A DNA stretch of 64,000 nt, taken from an uncultured Bacteroides sp. (GTDB lineage: Bacteria; Bacteroidota; Bacteroidia; Bacteroidales; Bacteroidaceae). Made by a program: the position numbers and the translations under genes. The notes below the pieces were generated by a model. It did no database searches. It saw only the letters and a list, made by a program, of their open reading frames with translations, and was not told the origin of the DNA. Where the stretch lies: assembly GCA_900755095.1 (NCBI GenBank), contig CAAEFE010000080.1, positions 22,679 through 86,678 on the forward strand, in the 5' to 3' direction. Positions 25,770 to 34,567 of the stretch are shown piece after piece; the first letter of the stretch is position 1; every line of letters begins with the position of its first letter.

Positions 25770-26488
25770 TTTATGTTCAGATTTTCTAATATGGACAATA
25801 TTTCTTCTTTTGCCTTACGTCTGCCGGCATACCTGAATAGCCGATTTCGATTGACAGCGTACAGATTAAAGGCATTTTCAAAGATATGCTCGCTTTCACT
25901 GCCTTGTAGGTAGAAGAAATCCGCATCCCTCAATATATCCACCAACAGCTTTTCCAGTGTAGGCATCGGTACATCTGATACTTTCTGCAAAGGAGCTTCC
26001 GAGACCAAATTTTTCACAAAAAAGACACGGCTGTCCATATCTACATATCGGTAAATCATATCTTTGTCCGGTCGCAGATAGACGTCACGGTTCCCGTCTT
26101 TCAAAAAGTTGAAAACCGTTTCTGCCGAATCCCTGTCTGTTTCCACATAGACAACACGGTTGGAAGAAAGGTGATGCTGCAAGGTTGCGATAATATCCCC
26201 CTGATAGACGCAGAACTTCGCAAATGGGAAATTGACCAGCAACGAATCGTAAATTTCTCTTACTTCACCTATGAGTTTAGGAACAAAGGACTGTTTCATG
26301 ACTTTAGCATACATTCCGCGTCCGGTTCTGACCAATGCATTTTCATTCACGAGCTTGAACAGATACCATGACAAGGAAGACTTGCTTATGCCAACCTTTT
26401 CGTGAAGATAGGCAAACAAGTCATCCATGCTGAAATCACGGTGTACTTCAGCGTATTCAAGTATGGATGTCGTTGTTTTGTTACTCAT
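25766..26488 (-). CDS. abiEi: AbiEi-type antitoxin and transcriptional repressor
   Basis: 240 residues from the ATG at 26486-26488, which lies about 22 nt after a TATATTTG box; an upstream in-frame start at 26521 would be inside the promoter. Residues ~15-60 form a winged helix ('FSMDDLFAYLHEKVGISKSS', 'LVRTGRGMYAK'), and the rest is the AbiEi C-terminal domain ('FCVYQGDIIATLQHHLS' and so on). AbiEi antitoxins neutralise AbiEii and repress their own operon by binding inverted repeats. Two such repeats are present upstream. The gene is coupled to abiEii by an ATGA overlap. Confidence 0.88.
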   Translation of the reverse strand: MSNKTTTSILEYAEVHRDFSMDDLFAYLHEKVGISKSSLSWYLFKLVNENALVRTGRGMYAKVMKQSFVPKLIGEVREIYDSLLVNFPFAKFCVYQGDIIATLQHHLSSNRVVYVETDRDSAETVFNFLKDGNRDVYLRPDKDMIYRYVDMDSRVFFVKNLVSEAPLQKVSDVPMPTLEKLLVDILRDADFFYLQGSESEHIFENAFNLYAVNRNRLFRYAGRRKAKEEILSILENLNIK

Positions 26489-26509
26489 ATTATATCCTGT
26501 TTTTGCCTG

Positions 26510-26647
26510 CAAATATAGCAAATTTTCGGCACTATTTCTGAATAGTGCCGAAAATTTGTATTTATTTAAAACAATCTATATGTAAATAACCTTTTGTCAT
26601 CATCTACTAAATATCGGCACTAAATTAAAATTGTGCCGATATTTAGT
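26510..26647 (-). promoter_or_regulatory. abiE promoter with two inverted-repeat operators
   Basis: The -7 box is TATATTTG on the minus strand (26510-26517). IR1 is a perfect 16-bp repeat: AATTTTCGGCACTATT (26521-26536), 4-nt spacer, AATAGTGCCGAAAATT (26541-26556), lying across the upstream promoter region. IR2 is a perfect 15-bp repeat: ACTAAATATCGGCAC (26606-26620), 12-nt spacer, GTGCCGATATTTAGT (26633-26647). Both share the CGGCAC/GTGCCG core. Known AbiEi proteins bind two inverted repeats cooperatively, so these are probably its operators. Confidence 0.8.
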
Positions 26648-26739
26648 GATTGTTCAATATTGTACAATGACAATTTACCAAATCGTATTTTCCTGTTTTA
26701 TTGTTGTCACATCTCGTTTATCGGCAGGTCATTCTTTAC

Positions 26740-26931
26740 TCTTTTCGTCGGCGAATGTAGGACGAAGCGCATAATCGCCAAGCCGCATTGCATTCGGATG
26801 ACGAAAACAGACTGTTGCACGGTCGGTTTTCTATCCGGGTTTGGCTTATGATGCCACAGCTTCATCCTCTGGCTGCCTCAAAAAGCTGAAAACAAACCTG
26901 CACGGCAAACGAAAGCAGGGAAAAATAAAAA
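26740..26931 (+). promoter_or_regulatory. Leader C, weaker member of the leader family
   Basis: The end of this gene-free stretch has CAGGGAAAAATAAAAATCAGC (AGGG at 26917-26920), as in the other leaders. The hairpin before it is poor, and CAAAGGTA is missing. The gene follows at 26969. Nothing else is seen between 26648 and 26968. Confidence 0.4.
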
Positions 26932-26968
26932 TCAGCATGATAGTTCAACCAATTAAAAGTAAACAAGT

Positions 26969-27193
26969 ATGGTAGAAGAAATTAGACAAGACGGCAGAGT
27001 GATATTGTCGAGCGAAGACGGTTTTTCCGTCCCTATGATTTTCAACAACCTTTGTGGAAAGAATTTCATTGGCAAAGAATACAAGGACTATATCAGGCAT
27101 ATAGCCTTTGAGGAAATGGGACTTAAGCCGGGTATCGTGTCCCATTATCGGAACGGTGTTCTATATAAGAACGGCACAATCCCGGAACTTTGA
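26969..27193 (+). CDS. Small orphan protein behind leader C
   Basis: 74 residues with no signal peptide. It has an N-terminal strand pair ('GRVILSSEDGFSVPMIFNNL') and a C-terminal helical part rich in Lys and Tyr. The start is the ATG about 38 nt after the shared AGGGAAAAATAAAAA motif. The next gene begins 57 nt later on the same strand. The family is not recognised; the gene belongs with the small accessory genes that carry the common leader. Confidence 0.62.
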   Translation: MVEEIRQDGRVILSSEDGFSVPMIFNNLCGKNFIGKEYKDYIRHIAFEEMGLKPGIVSHYRNGVLYKNGTIPEL

Positions 27194-27250
27194 ACAGGTA
27201 AACCAAAATAGGAACAGCAAAAATCAAAATTTATACAAATTTATACAGAT

Positions 27251-27883
27251 ATGGAAACAACAACAATTCATCCGGCAGAAGCCTATCTACGCAACGAACA
27301 AAATCCTACATCCTTATATGTAAGGATTGCAGGAAAACGCAGACGGCTGTTTATCAACCGCAACGAAAACGTCATCGGCATTATCGCACTCGGAAAACGC
27401 AAAAGCGGGTACATCTTCACAGATTGGGCAAGCATTGAGAAGATATACTATCCGTCATCCTCTCCCGAAGATGCAGCGGACATAGAAAAGAAACTGGTCT
27501 TGAAATACCAGAAACTTGCCCGGCTTGCCACGCATACGAATGATTGGCTTCGCAAAATCGCTAATGCCGATTTGGATAAATCCCTCTACGAGAACCGCAT
27601 CACGACCGGCACACGCATCGACGGCAAGTGTATCGGACTTGCCACCATCGAGAAGTATTGCGGCAGTTGGGATATGGCTCGTTTCAGAACGGCACTGAAG
27701 CAAGGTGAAAAGTTTTCCACCGGACGCTTCGACTTTTGCGGCTATGACGGTACGCTGTGGTGCGAGCCACGCGAAAATGGCGATATGGCGGCAGGATTCA
27801 GCAAAGAGTACCGGAATTGTGGCAACGGCTACTATTATCTGCTTATCAACGATGAATACATGATAGGCTATGACATAGACTGA
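27251..27883 (+). CDS. Orphan ICE protein
   Basis: 210 residues. The N-terminal half is basic and may contact nucleic acid ('RIAGKRRRLFINRNENVIGI'). The C-terminal part is acidic, aromatic and Gly-rich ('FDFCGYDGTLWCEPRENGDM', 'NGYYYLLINDEY'). It has no membrane segment. It follows the 74-residue gene in the same unit and is followed by a hairpin terminator. The family is not recognised from sequence, and its neighbours on the plus strand are the methylase-helicase and partition genes. Confidence 0.7.
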   Translation: METTTIHPAEAYLRNEQNPTSLYVRIAGKRRRLFINRNENVIGIIALGKRKSGYIFTDWASIEKIYYPSSSPEDAADIEKKLVLKYQKLARLATHTNDWLRKIANADLDKSLYENRITTGTRIDGKCIGLATIEKYCGSWDMARFRTALKQGEKFSTGRFDFCGYDGTLWCEPRENGDMAAGFSKEYRNCGNGYYYLLINDEYMIGYDID

Positions 27884-27906
27884 GTTATATGCAGGGCAAC
27901 GACAAG

Positions 27907-27945
27907 ACCGTATCGGGCAAAGTCTCGGTACGGTTTGTTGTTCCG
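27907..27945 (+). terminator. Hairpin terminator after the 27251-27883 gene
   Basis: ACCGTA (27907-27912) pairs with TACGGT (27929-27934), followed by TTGTTGTT. It is a modest stem. Confidence 0.5.
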
Positions 27946-28037
27946 ATCGACCAACGACCTTTTATAAAACTCCTGTTCTCCCTCTTATAGCCTTACATCC
28001 TGCGGCCAGTTTGCTTCAAGCAACCTCACGCATTTTG

Positions 28038-28168
28038 TGTAACATGTTACATAAAGTGTGTGAAGCCCCTTTTTGCAAAAGGACGGACACGGACAGACTT
28101 GGCATTACAGGGGGCGGGATAAATCCTGCCCTCTGTAGTCCCAAGACAGTCCGTCGGAAAGTCCGTCC
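28038..28168. repeat. Palindrome and 88-nt extended hairpin in a gene-free region
   Basis: TGTAACATGTTACA (28038-28051) is a perfect 14-bp palindrome. Next, 28081-28168 folds on itself in nested arms. GGACGGAC (28081-28088) pairs with GTCCGTCC (28161-28168), and GGAC (28091-28094) with GTCC (28149-28152). CTTGG (28098-28102) pairs with CCAAG (28141-28145), TACAG (28106-28110) with CTGTA (28133-28137), and GGGCGGGAT (28112-28120) with ATCCTGCCC (28123-28131). No U-run follows. It may be an origin of transfer, a structured RNA or a regulatory site; the sequence does not decide. No gene is seen in 27884-28471. Confidence 0.6.
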
Positions 28169-28270
28169 CGGCTGACCGCTTCACTCTTTTACCCATAATC
28201 TTTCCTTTTCTAACGGATTCCCATTAAACCCAAGTCCGCTGCCGTGCGACCTACGGGATAGAATTTTCCG

Positions 28271-28460
28271 CAAAGGTAACCGACCGTGCCAATCTTGCCA
28301 ATGCCGACGTGCCGCCGCGAGTGACACGCAAAAATCTTCCTCTCCCTCTGTCGAGCGTATTTTTCCGGTTCAGCCTTGTCCGATTGTCCCTCGCCACCTT
28401 CCGAAAGCAGAAAAATCTTCCCGGCGGTCGCAAACAGACCGAACAGAGGGAAATAAAAAG
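28271..28460. promoter_or_regulatory. Structured leader D (leader family, copy 4)
   Basis: CAAAGGTA at 28271-28278 (TACCTTTG on the minus strand). The hairpin is CGGTC (28425-28429) and GACCG (28437-28441), then AACAGAGGGAAATAAAAAG. The methylase-helicase gene starts at 28472. Confidence 0.55.
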
Positions 28461-28471
28461 AAAGGTTAAAT

Positions 28472-31400
28472 ATGAGTTACAACAAATTGAAATCATTGGT
28501 GGCAAACGTGGAAGCGATAAAGACAGCGTTACAAATCCACATTCAAGGCAGACAAGCCACACCAGAGGAAAAAGAAACCTTATCCCAATATTCGGGGTTT
28601 GGCGGTATCAAAGAAGTGCTGAACATCGGCACAGACAAGCCTGTAAGTGGCGACATGGAAGAACCGATAAGGCGGTTGCAGGAACTTATCGACACCTATC
28701 CCTATTTCACGGAAGCCATGAAAGCCTCTGTCCTGACAGCGTTCTACACCCCGAAATTCCTTATTGATGTAGTCGCAAAGCAGATACACGCCACATTCAA
28801 GGACAATGAGCTGCAAATGCGCTCATTCCTCGAACCGAGTGCAGGCATTGGCGGTTTCCTCCCGGTAGCCATGTCCGACACCTGCGGCTATGCCATTGAA
28901 AAAGACCCGGTTTCGGGTCTGATACTCTCCCTGCTGAATGACAACACGGTTACACGGACAGCCGGGTTTGAAACGATAGACGAACAGGGTTTTGAACATA
29001 CGAAATTCGATGTCATAGCCTCCAACATCCCTTTCGGTAACTTCCGTGTGTTCGATGCGGAACTCTGGAAGAAAGGCGGCATATACGAGCAGGCTACCAA
29101 GACCATACACAATTACTTTTTTGTCAAGGCTTTGGAGCTTTTGAACGAGGGCGGCCTGCTGGCTTTCGTCACATCAAGAGGTGTGGCCGATACACCAAGC
29201 AACAAATTCGTGCGTGAATACCTTGTGAACCATGCCGATTTGATTAGTGCTATCCGTATGCCCGACACGCTTTTCATGTACACAAGCGGCATCGAGGTAG
29301 GCAGCGATTTACTGATCTTCCAAAAGCATACTCACAAGGCGGCACTCTCGCAGAGGGAACAGCTCTTTTTACAGGTCGGCAGGGAAAAGGCAGACACGAC
29401 AGGCGCAATGACCGAATACGCCAACAAACTTTTCACATTACCGAAAACCACCCTCGCCACAGGCAGCCGCATTGCGATGAACCAGTACGGCAAGTATGTA
29501 CGCAAATACCAGTGGCAGGGTGATGAAAACGCCATGTCGCAGTATCTCGCCGCATTGCTCAAACTCGACTTTGGCCGCTATTTCCGCAAAAGCCTTTTCA
29601 CAAGTGAGGGACAGGACGGCATACACACGCAAATGTCCCTTTTCGGCAGTGTGGCCGTTAAGCAGCCACCAAAAGGCAGACGAGCCTATACGGACGAGCC
29701 GGAAGCGTGGATGAAAGAGGGTGCAATGGTACTGTTTGAGGGGCAGGTGGGCATTATCCGATACCGCAAATCCGAACTATACCAAGAGACGGCCACCGAT
29801 TTTGTCCCGGTGGACGAGGGCAAGGTGAACACGGAGAGGGCTAACGACTATTTCTCTATCCGCAAGGCATATTTTGAACTTGCAATCAAAGAGCAGGAGG
29901 AACAGACGGAACAGCCGCATTTGCGTGAACGGCTGAACGCTTGCTATGATGCTTTTGTCGCCAAATGGGGCTTTTTCCACTCTAATGACAACAAGGAGTT
30001 TATCATGCTTGACAGCCTCGGCGTGGAAGTGTTCACGATTGAAATGCAGGTCAAGGGCGACATATTCAAATCCGACATCATGCGTGAGCCTGTAGCGTTC
30101 AAGAAGATAGACACGACCGTGCAACTGACACCGGGCGAAGCGTTGGCAAGCTGCCTTAACTTTTACGGCTGTGTGGATATGGACTATCTGATGCAGACCA
30201 CAGGCAAGGACGAGGACGAGGTTATCGACGACCTCAAAGGCGAGATATTCTATAACCCTGCCACCGGAGAATGGGAACACAAAGGCAAGTTCATAGCCGG
30301 AAACGTCATCGCCAAAAGCAAGGAAACAGGCTCTTATCTTCCCGATCTCACAGGCAAGGAAAAGGACTGGACGGAAACCGCTGTAAAGGCATTGGAGGAA
30401 GCCATACCCGAAGCGATACCCTACGAGGAACTCGACATCAACATGGGCGAGCGTTGGATTGACACGAAGCTGTACGCCGATTTTGCCACAGAACTTTTCG
30501 GAACGGAAACCGATGTGATGTATTTTGACGTGAACGACACCTATTTAGTGCGGCTACAAGGATATTCCCCTGTAGTCTATAACACCTATTCCGTAAAGAA
30601 TTACAACGGAGAGGATTTGTTCGTACACGCCCTGCAGGACACCGTTCCCGAAATAACCAAAGAGATAGAGCGGAACGGCGAAGCGGTACGAGTGCCGGAC
30701 GAGGAAGCCATACAGGAAGCGGCCACCAAGATACAGGAGATAAGAAACCGTTTCAACCAGTGGCTCGACTGTCAGCCGATAGAGGTAAGGGACGAATTGG
30801 TAAGGGTGTACAACGAGCGGTTTAACTGCTATGTCCGTCCGCATTATGACGGCTCGGCACAGACCTTCCCGCAGCTCTCTTTCGAGAATTTTCCGTATGA
30901 CAGCCTCTATCCCTCACAGAAAGATGCCATTTGGATGATTAAGCAGAACGGCGGCGGTATCTGCTGGCACGAGGTAGGCACGGGCAAGACGATGATAATG
31001 TGCGTTTCCGCTTACGAAATGAAACGCCTCGGATTGGTGCAGAAACCGCTCATTATCGGCTTGAAAGCCAATGTTCACGAAATAGCCGACACGTTCCGCA
31101 AGGCTTACCCCTCGGCAAAGGTGCTTTATCCGGGCAAAGAGGATTTCACTCCTGCTAACCGCAAAGAGGTATTCTCGAAAATCAAGAACAACAACTGGGA
31201 CTGCATCATTCTGACACACGACCAGTTCGCCAAGATACCGCAATCGGAACAGACCATGATAGATATATTCACCGAAGAACTGGCCGATGTGGAGCGCAAT
31301 TTGGAAGTCTTGGAACAATCCACCATGCGCTACCGCAGCGGAAAGATGCAGGACGGTCTGGAGAAGCGCAAACAGAACCTCGCAGCCAAACTTAAGGAAT

Positions 31401-33445
31401 TGAAAATGAAAATCAACGAGCGGAAAGACGATGCGGTGGACTTTCACTCGATGGGCATAGACCACATATTTGTCGATGAATGCCACATTTTCAAGAACTT
31501 AATATTTCAGACACGCCACACGAGGGTTGCCGGTATCGGCAATACCAAAGGCTCGCAAAGGGCGATGAACCTGCTGTTTGCCATCCGTGACATTCAGCAC
31601 CGGACAGGACGTGACCTCGGCGCAACATTCCTTTCGGGCACGGTGGTTGTGAACGCCCTGACCGAACTGTATGTGATGTTTAAGTACCTTAGACCAAGAG
31701 AATTGCAACGTCAGCAGATTTCTTGCTTCGATGCGTGGGCGGCGATATTTACGCAGAAAACAGCCGATTATGAACTGAACGTGACAGGTGCAATCAAGCG
31801 TAAAGAGCGTTTCCGCACCTACATCAAAGTGCCGGAACTGGCAATGTTCCTGCGTGAGATTACCGACTACCGCACCGCCGACATGATAAACCTCGATGTA
31901 CCGGATAAAAATGTGCGCTTTCTTTCTCATGCGCCCACTATCCAGCAGGAGGAAATGATAGGCCGTTTGGTTTCCTTTGCACACAGCGGACAGTGGGAGG
32001 ATTTGGGACTTGATACGCCCGAACCCGACAATCTCGACAAGGCAAAAATGTTGGTAGCTACCAATGTGGCACGAAAAATGGCTCTCGATATGCGTTTGTT
32101 GGGCGACAAGTTCAGCGACGATGCCGAAAACAAGGCTTCAATCTGTGCAAGAACAATCTATGAATATTATATGCGCTCAAATGAAAACCGGGGTACGCAG
32201 TTCGTGTTCAGCGACCTCGGCACATACAAGCCGAATGAGTGGAACGTATATACCGACATCAAAGAAAAGTTGGTGAACCTCGGTATTCCGACCGATGAAG
32301 TGCAGTTTATCCAGTGTGCTACCACCGAAAGGGCAAGAAAACGCCTGTTCGAGGACATGAACAACGGCAAGGTGCGTGTGCTTTTCGGCAGCACCACCAT
32401 GTTAGGAACAGGGGTGAACGCCCAGCAGAGGGCTGTAGCGGTGCATCATTTGGAGATTCCCTGGCGACCGGCTGACATGGAGCAGCGCAACGGCAGGGCG
32501 GTACGCAAGGGCAACACCGTGAAACTGTGGGGCGGCAACGTGGTGGATGTGGTGATTTACGGCACGGAAAAGACACTTGATGCCTACAAATTCAATTTGC
32601 TGAAAAACAAGCAGATGTTCATCAACCAAATCAATAACGGCACAATCGCCGTGCGCCGTATCGACGAGGGCGGCATGGACGAGGACAACGGCATGAACTT
32701 CGCCGAGTTCGTGGCAATCCTTTCCGGCAACACCGATTTGCTGAACAAGGCAAAACTCGACAACAAGATTATGCAGTTGGAAAAGGAACAGACCATTTTC
32801 AAGAAAGAACGCATCCGTGCCGAGCGGAAAATAACCGCCGGACAGGAAGATATGGCAAAGACACAGCGTACAAAGGCCGGTTTCATCAAGGATTGGGAAT
32901 ACTTCAACTCTTACGAGGGGACAAAAGTAACACAACTTCTCAACCTGCCACAAGCTACAGCCGAGGAAACAGGCCGGGAATTACACCGCATCGCCAAAAC
33001 CTACCGTAGCGGAGCGTATGGTACGATTGGCACGTTTACAGGGCTGAATTTGCTGGTACGCAGCGAGTACAGCATAAACGGTACATTTGACCGAAACACG
33101 TTCTTTGTCGAGGGGACAAGCGGGCTTAAATACCGTTGTGGACTGACAGGTGCGTTACCGCTTGGCTTCGTGGAATCTGCTCAATATCCGCAGGCTACAC
33201 TAAACAAATTGCCCTCACTTATTGAGAAGCAACAAAAGACGGTGGAGCGGATTGAAAGCGAAATCCCCATATTGCAGGACATCGTTGGCCGCCAGTGGAG
33301 CAAAGCCGATGAATTGGTAAAACTCAAACTGGAGTGCAAGGAGCTGCAGCGGAAGATTGACGAAAGTCTCAAGGATGCGGAACGCTCTCTAACTCCATCC
33401 GAAACAACGGCTGCCGAATACGAACCTACTACTAAGGCCGCTTAA
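28472..33445 (+). CDS. Giant N6-adenine methylase plus SNF2-type helicase fusion
   Basis: 1,657 residues. The N-terminal methyltransferase has motif I 'FLEPSAGIGGFL' (119-130) and a motif IV variant NIPFG (about 184-188) in place of NPPY. The helicase part starts near residue 820: Walker A 'WHEVGTGKTMIMCV' (about 831), 'HIFVDECHIFKN' (about 1000, DEAH-like box DECH), 'GTQFVFSDLGT' and motif VI 'MEQRNGRAVRKGN' (about 1337). The last ~250 residues are coiled-coil and basic. The layout resembles phage P1 DarB-type methylase-helicase fusions that protect DNA from restriction, and the family is common on Bacteroides ICEs. Whether it methylates is uncertain because of the NIPFG motif. Confidence 0.85.
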   Translation: MSYNKLKSLVANVEAIKTALQIHIQGRQATPEEKETLSQYSGFGGIKEVLNIGTDKPVSGDMEEPIRRLQELIDTYPYFTEAMKASVLTAFYTPKFLIDVVAKQIHATFKDNELQMRSFLEPSAGIGGFLPVAMSDTCGYAIEKDPVSGLILSLLNDNTVTRTAGFETIDEQGFEHTKFDVIASNIPFGNFRVFDAELWKKGGIYEQATKTIHNYFFVKALELLNEGGLLAFVTSRGVADTPSNKFVREYLVNHADLISAIRMPDTLFMYTSGIEVGSDLLIFQKHTHKAALSQREQLFLQVGREKADTTGAMTEYANKLFTLPKTTLATGSRIAMNQYGKYVRKYQWQGDENAMSQYLAALLKLDFGRYFRKSLFTSEGQDGIHTQMSLFGSVAVKQPPKGRRAYTDEPEAWMKEGAMVLFEGQVGIIRYRKSELYQETATDFVPVDEGKVNTERANDYFSIRKAYFELAIKEQEEQTEQPHLRERLNACYDAFVAKWGFFHSNDNKEFIMLDSLGVEVFTIEMQVKGDIFKSDIMREPVAFKKIDTTVQLTPGEALASCLNFYGCVDMDYLMQTTGKDEDEVIDDLKGEIFYNPATGEWEHKGKFIAGNVIAKSKETGSYLPDLTGKEKDWTETAVKALEEAIPEAIPYEELDINMGERWIDTKLYADFATELFGTETDVMYFDVNDTYLVRLQGYSPVVYNTYSVKNYNGEDLFVHALQDTVPEITKEIERNGEAVRVPDEEAIQEAATKIQEIRNRFNQWLDCQPIEVRDELVRVYNERFNCYVRPHYDGSAQTFPQLSFENFPYDSLYPSQKDAIWMIKQNGGGICWHEVGTGKTMIMCVSAYEMKRLGLVQKPLIIGLKANVHEIADTFRKAYPSAKVLYPGKEDFTPANRKEVFSKIKNNNWDCIILTHDQFAKIPQSEQTMIDIFTEELADVERNLEVLEQSTMRYRSGKMQDGLEKRKQNLAAKLKELKMKINERKDDAVDFHSMGIDHIFVDECHIFKNLIFQTRHTRVAGIGNTKGSQRAMNLLFAIRDIQHRTGRDLGATFLSGTVVVNALTELYVMFKYLRPRELQRQQISCFDAWAAIFTQKTADYELNVTGAIKRKERFRTYIKVPELAMFLREITDYRTADMINLDVPDKNVRFLSHAPTIQQEEMIGRLVSFAHSGQWEDLGLDTPEPDNLDKAKMLVATNVARKMALDMRLLGDKFSDDAENKASICARTIYEYYMRSNENRGTQFVFSDLGTYKPNEWNVYTDIKEKLVNLGIPTDEVQFIQCATTERARKRLFEDMNNGKVRVLFGSTTMLGTGVNAQQRAVAVHHLEIPWRPADMEQRNGRAVRKGNTVKLWGGNVVDVVIYGTEKTLDAYKFNLLKNKQMFINQINNGTIAVRRIDEGGMDEDNGMNFAEFVAILSGNTDLLNKAKLDNKIMQLEKEQTIFKKERIRAERKITAGQEDMAKTQRTKAGFIKDWEYFNSYEGTKVTQLLNLPQATAEETGRELHRIAKTYRSGAYGTIGTFTGLNLLVRSEYSINGTFDRNTFFVEGTSGLKYRCGLTGALPLGFVESAQYPQATLNKLPSLIEKQQKTVERIESEIPILQDIVGRQWSKADELVKLKLECKELQRKIDESLKDAERSLTPSETTAAEYEPTTKAA

Positions 33446-33469
33446 ACCATAATCATATCTTAACCTTTT

Positions 33470-33510
33470 CCCTCTGTTCGGTTGCGATAACTCGACAGGG
33501 GGATTTTTCT
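33470..33510 (+). terminator. Terminator after the methylase-helicase gene
   Basis: CCCTCTGT (33470-33477) pairs with ACAGGGGG (33495-33502), including one G-U pair, followed by ATTTTTC. Confidence 0.7.
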
Positions 33511-33584
33511 TGTACTCCGATCTGATGGCGGCAATATCCATTTATATACACCTCCCAAATAGGCTTTACTTCACTGCTATACAG

Positions 33585-33780
33585 TCGATACTAAATGTAG
33601 TACATACTAATGTTAGTAAAGTAGGATATCAGGAAATCTCCCGTTGCAAAGGATAGTATGCACTACATTTAGTCAATCAGTATTTTAGTATAGTAGTAGA
33701 TACTACGATACTAAAATGTAATAAAGTAGTAAAATAGTACACACTAATCATAGTAAATACTAAAAATAGTAGTATCTTTG
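33585..33780 (+). promoter_or_regulatory. TAGTA/TACTA-rich array with parA promoter
   Basis: About 190 nt of very AT-rich sequence before parA, packed with TAGTA and TACTA pentamers in both directions. ACTAAATGTAGT (33590-33601) and its reverse complement ACTACATTTAGT (33662-33673) form a perfect 12-bp inverted repeat. A -7 box TATCTTTG ends the array at 33773-33780, 24 nt before the ATG. The array is a good candidate for a partition site (parS-like) or a ParA/RHH operator. Confidence 0.65.
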
Positions 33781-33804
33781 TATCAGAAATAAAGATAGGA
33801 ATTT

Positions 33805-34560
33805 ATGGCAAAGATAATCGCTGTTTTGAACCACAAGGGCGGTGTCGGAAAGACGACCACCACCATCAATCTTGCTGCCGCATTGCAGCAGAAGAAAAAG
33901 CGTGTACTGCTCATCGACATGGACGGTCAGGCAAACCTCACGGAATCCTGCGGTCTCTCCATCGAAGAGGAACGGACGGTGTACGGAGCAATGAAAGGTG
34001 AATACCCGTTAACGGTATTCGAGTTAAATAATGGCCTTTCCGTTGTACCGTCCTGCCTTGATTTGTCAGCGGCAGAATCCGAGCTTATCAATGAGCCGGG
34101 GCGGGAATTAATACTGAAAGGGCTGATTGCAAAATTGCTTGAAACCCGTAAATTCGACTATATCCTGATTGACTGTCCGCCCTCGCTGGGTTTGCTGACA
34201 CTCAACGCACTTACATCTGCGGATTTCTTGATTATCCCGGTACAGGCGCAATTCCTCGCCATGCGCGGAATGGCGAAGATTACAAATGTGGTCGAGATTG
34301 TCAAAACCCGTTTGAACCCGAATCTGAACATCGGCGGAATTGTCATCACACAGTTTGACAAGCGCAAGACGCTCAACAAGAGTGTTGCGGAACTCATCAA
34401 CGAATCATTCTGCGACAAAGTGTTCAAGACCGTCATCCGGGACAATGTGGCATTGGCCGAAGCTCCGATAAAGGGTCTGAACATCTTTGAATACAACAAG
34501 AACAGCAACGGGGCAAAGGACTACATGGAGTTAGCAAAAGAAGTGTTGAAATTAAAGTAA
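33805..34560 (+). CDS. parA: ParA-family partition ATPase
   Basis: 251 residues, usual for ParA/Soj. The deviant Walker A motif 'LNHKGGVGKTTTTINLAAAL' is at residues ~7-26, Walker A' is 'LLIDMDGQANLTESCGL' (about 36), and Walker B is 'YILIDCPPSLG' (about 117). There is no N-terminal HTH, so it is the short ParA type. In Bacteroides conjugative elements the first tra-region gene (traA) is a ParA homologue. Here it is followed after 7 nt by a small RHH-like gene and then by a ParB-like gene, so partition or positioning of the excised element is the likely role. Confidence 0.9.
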   Translation: MAKIIAVLNHKGGVGKTTTTINLAAALQQKKKRVLLIDMDGQANLTESCGLSIEEERTVYGAMKGEYPLTVFELNNGLSVVPSCLDLSAAESELINEPGRELILKGLIAKLLETRKFDYILIDCPPSLGLLTLNALTSADFLIIPVQAQFLAMRGMAKITNVVEIVKTRLNPNLNIGGIVITQFDKRKTLNKSVAELINESFCDKVFKTVIRDNVALAEAPIKGLNIFEYNKNSNGAKDYMELAKEVLKLK

Positions 34561-34567
34561 AGACGAT

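Noticed and set aside
26633..26851. Small plus-strand frame of 72 codons upstream of the 26969 gene
   Set aside because: It starts inside the abiE operator repeat, has unusual composition, and overlaps the leader region.
28081..28168. Simple terminator for the 27251-27883 gene
   Set aside because: The structure is far longer than needed, lies ~200 nt past the stop, and lacks a T run; a smaller hairpin at 27907-27934 serves better.
33585..33780. CRISPR array
   Set aside because: The short TAGTA/TACTA units are irregular in spacing and direction, with no fixed spacer length, and no cas genes are present.
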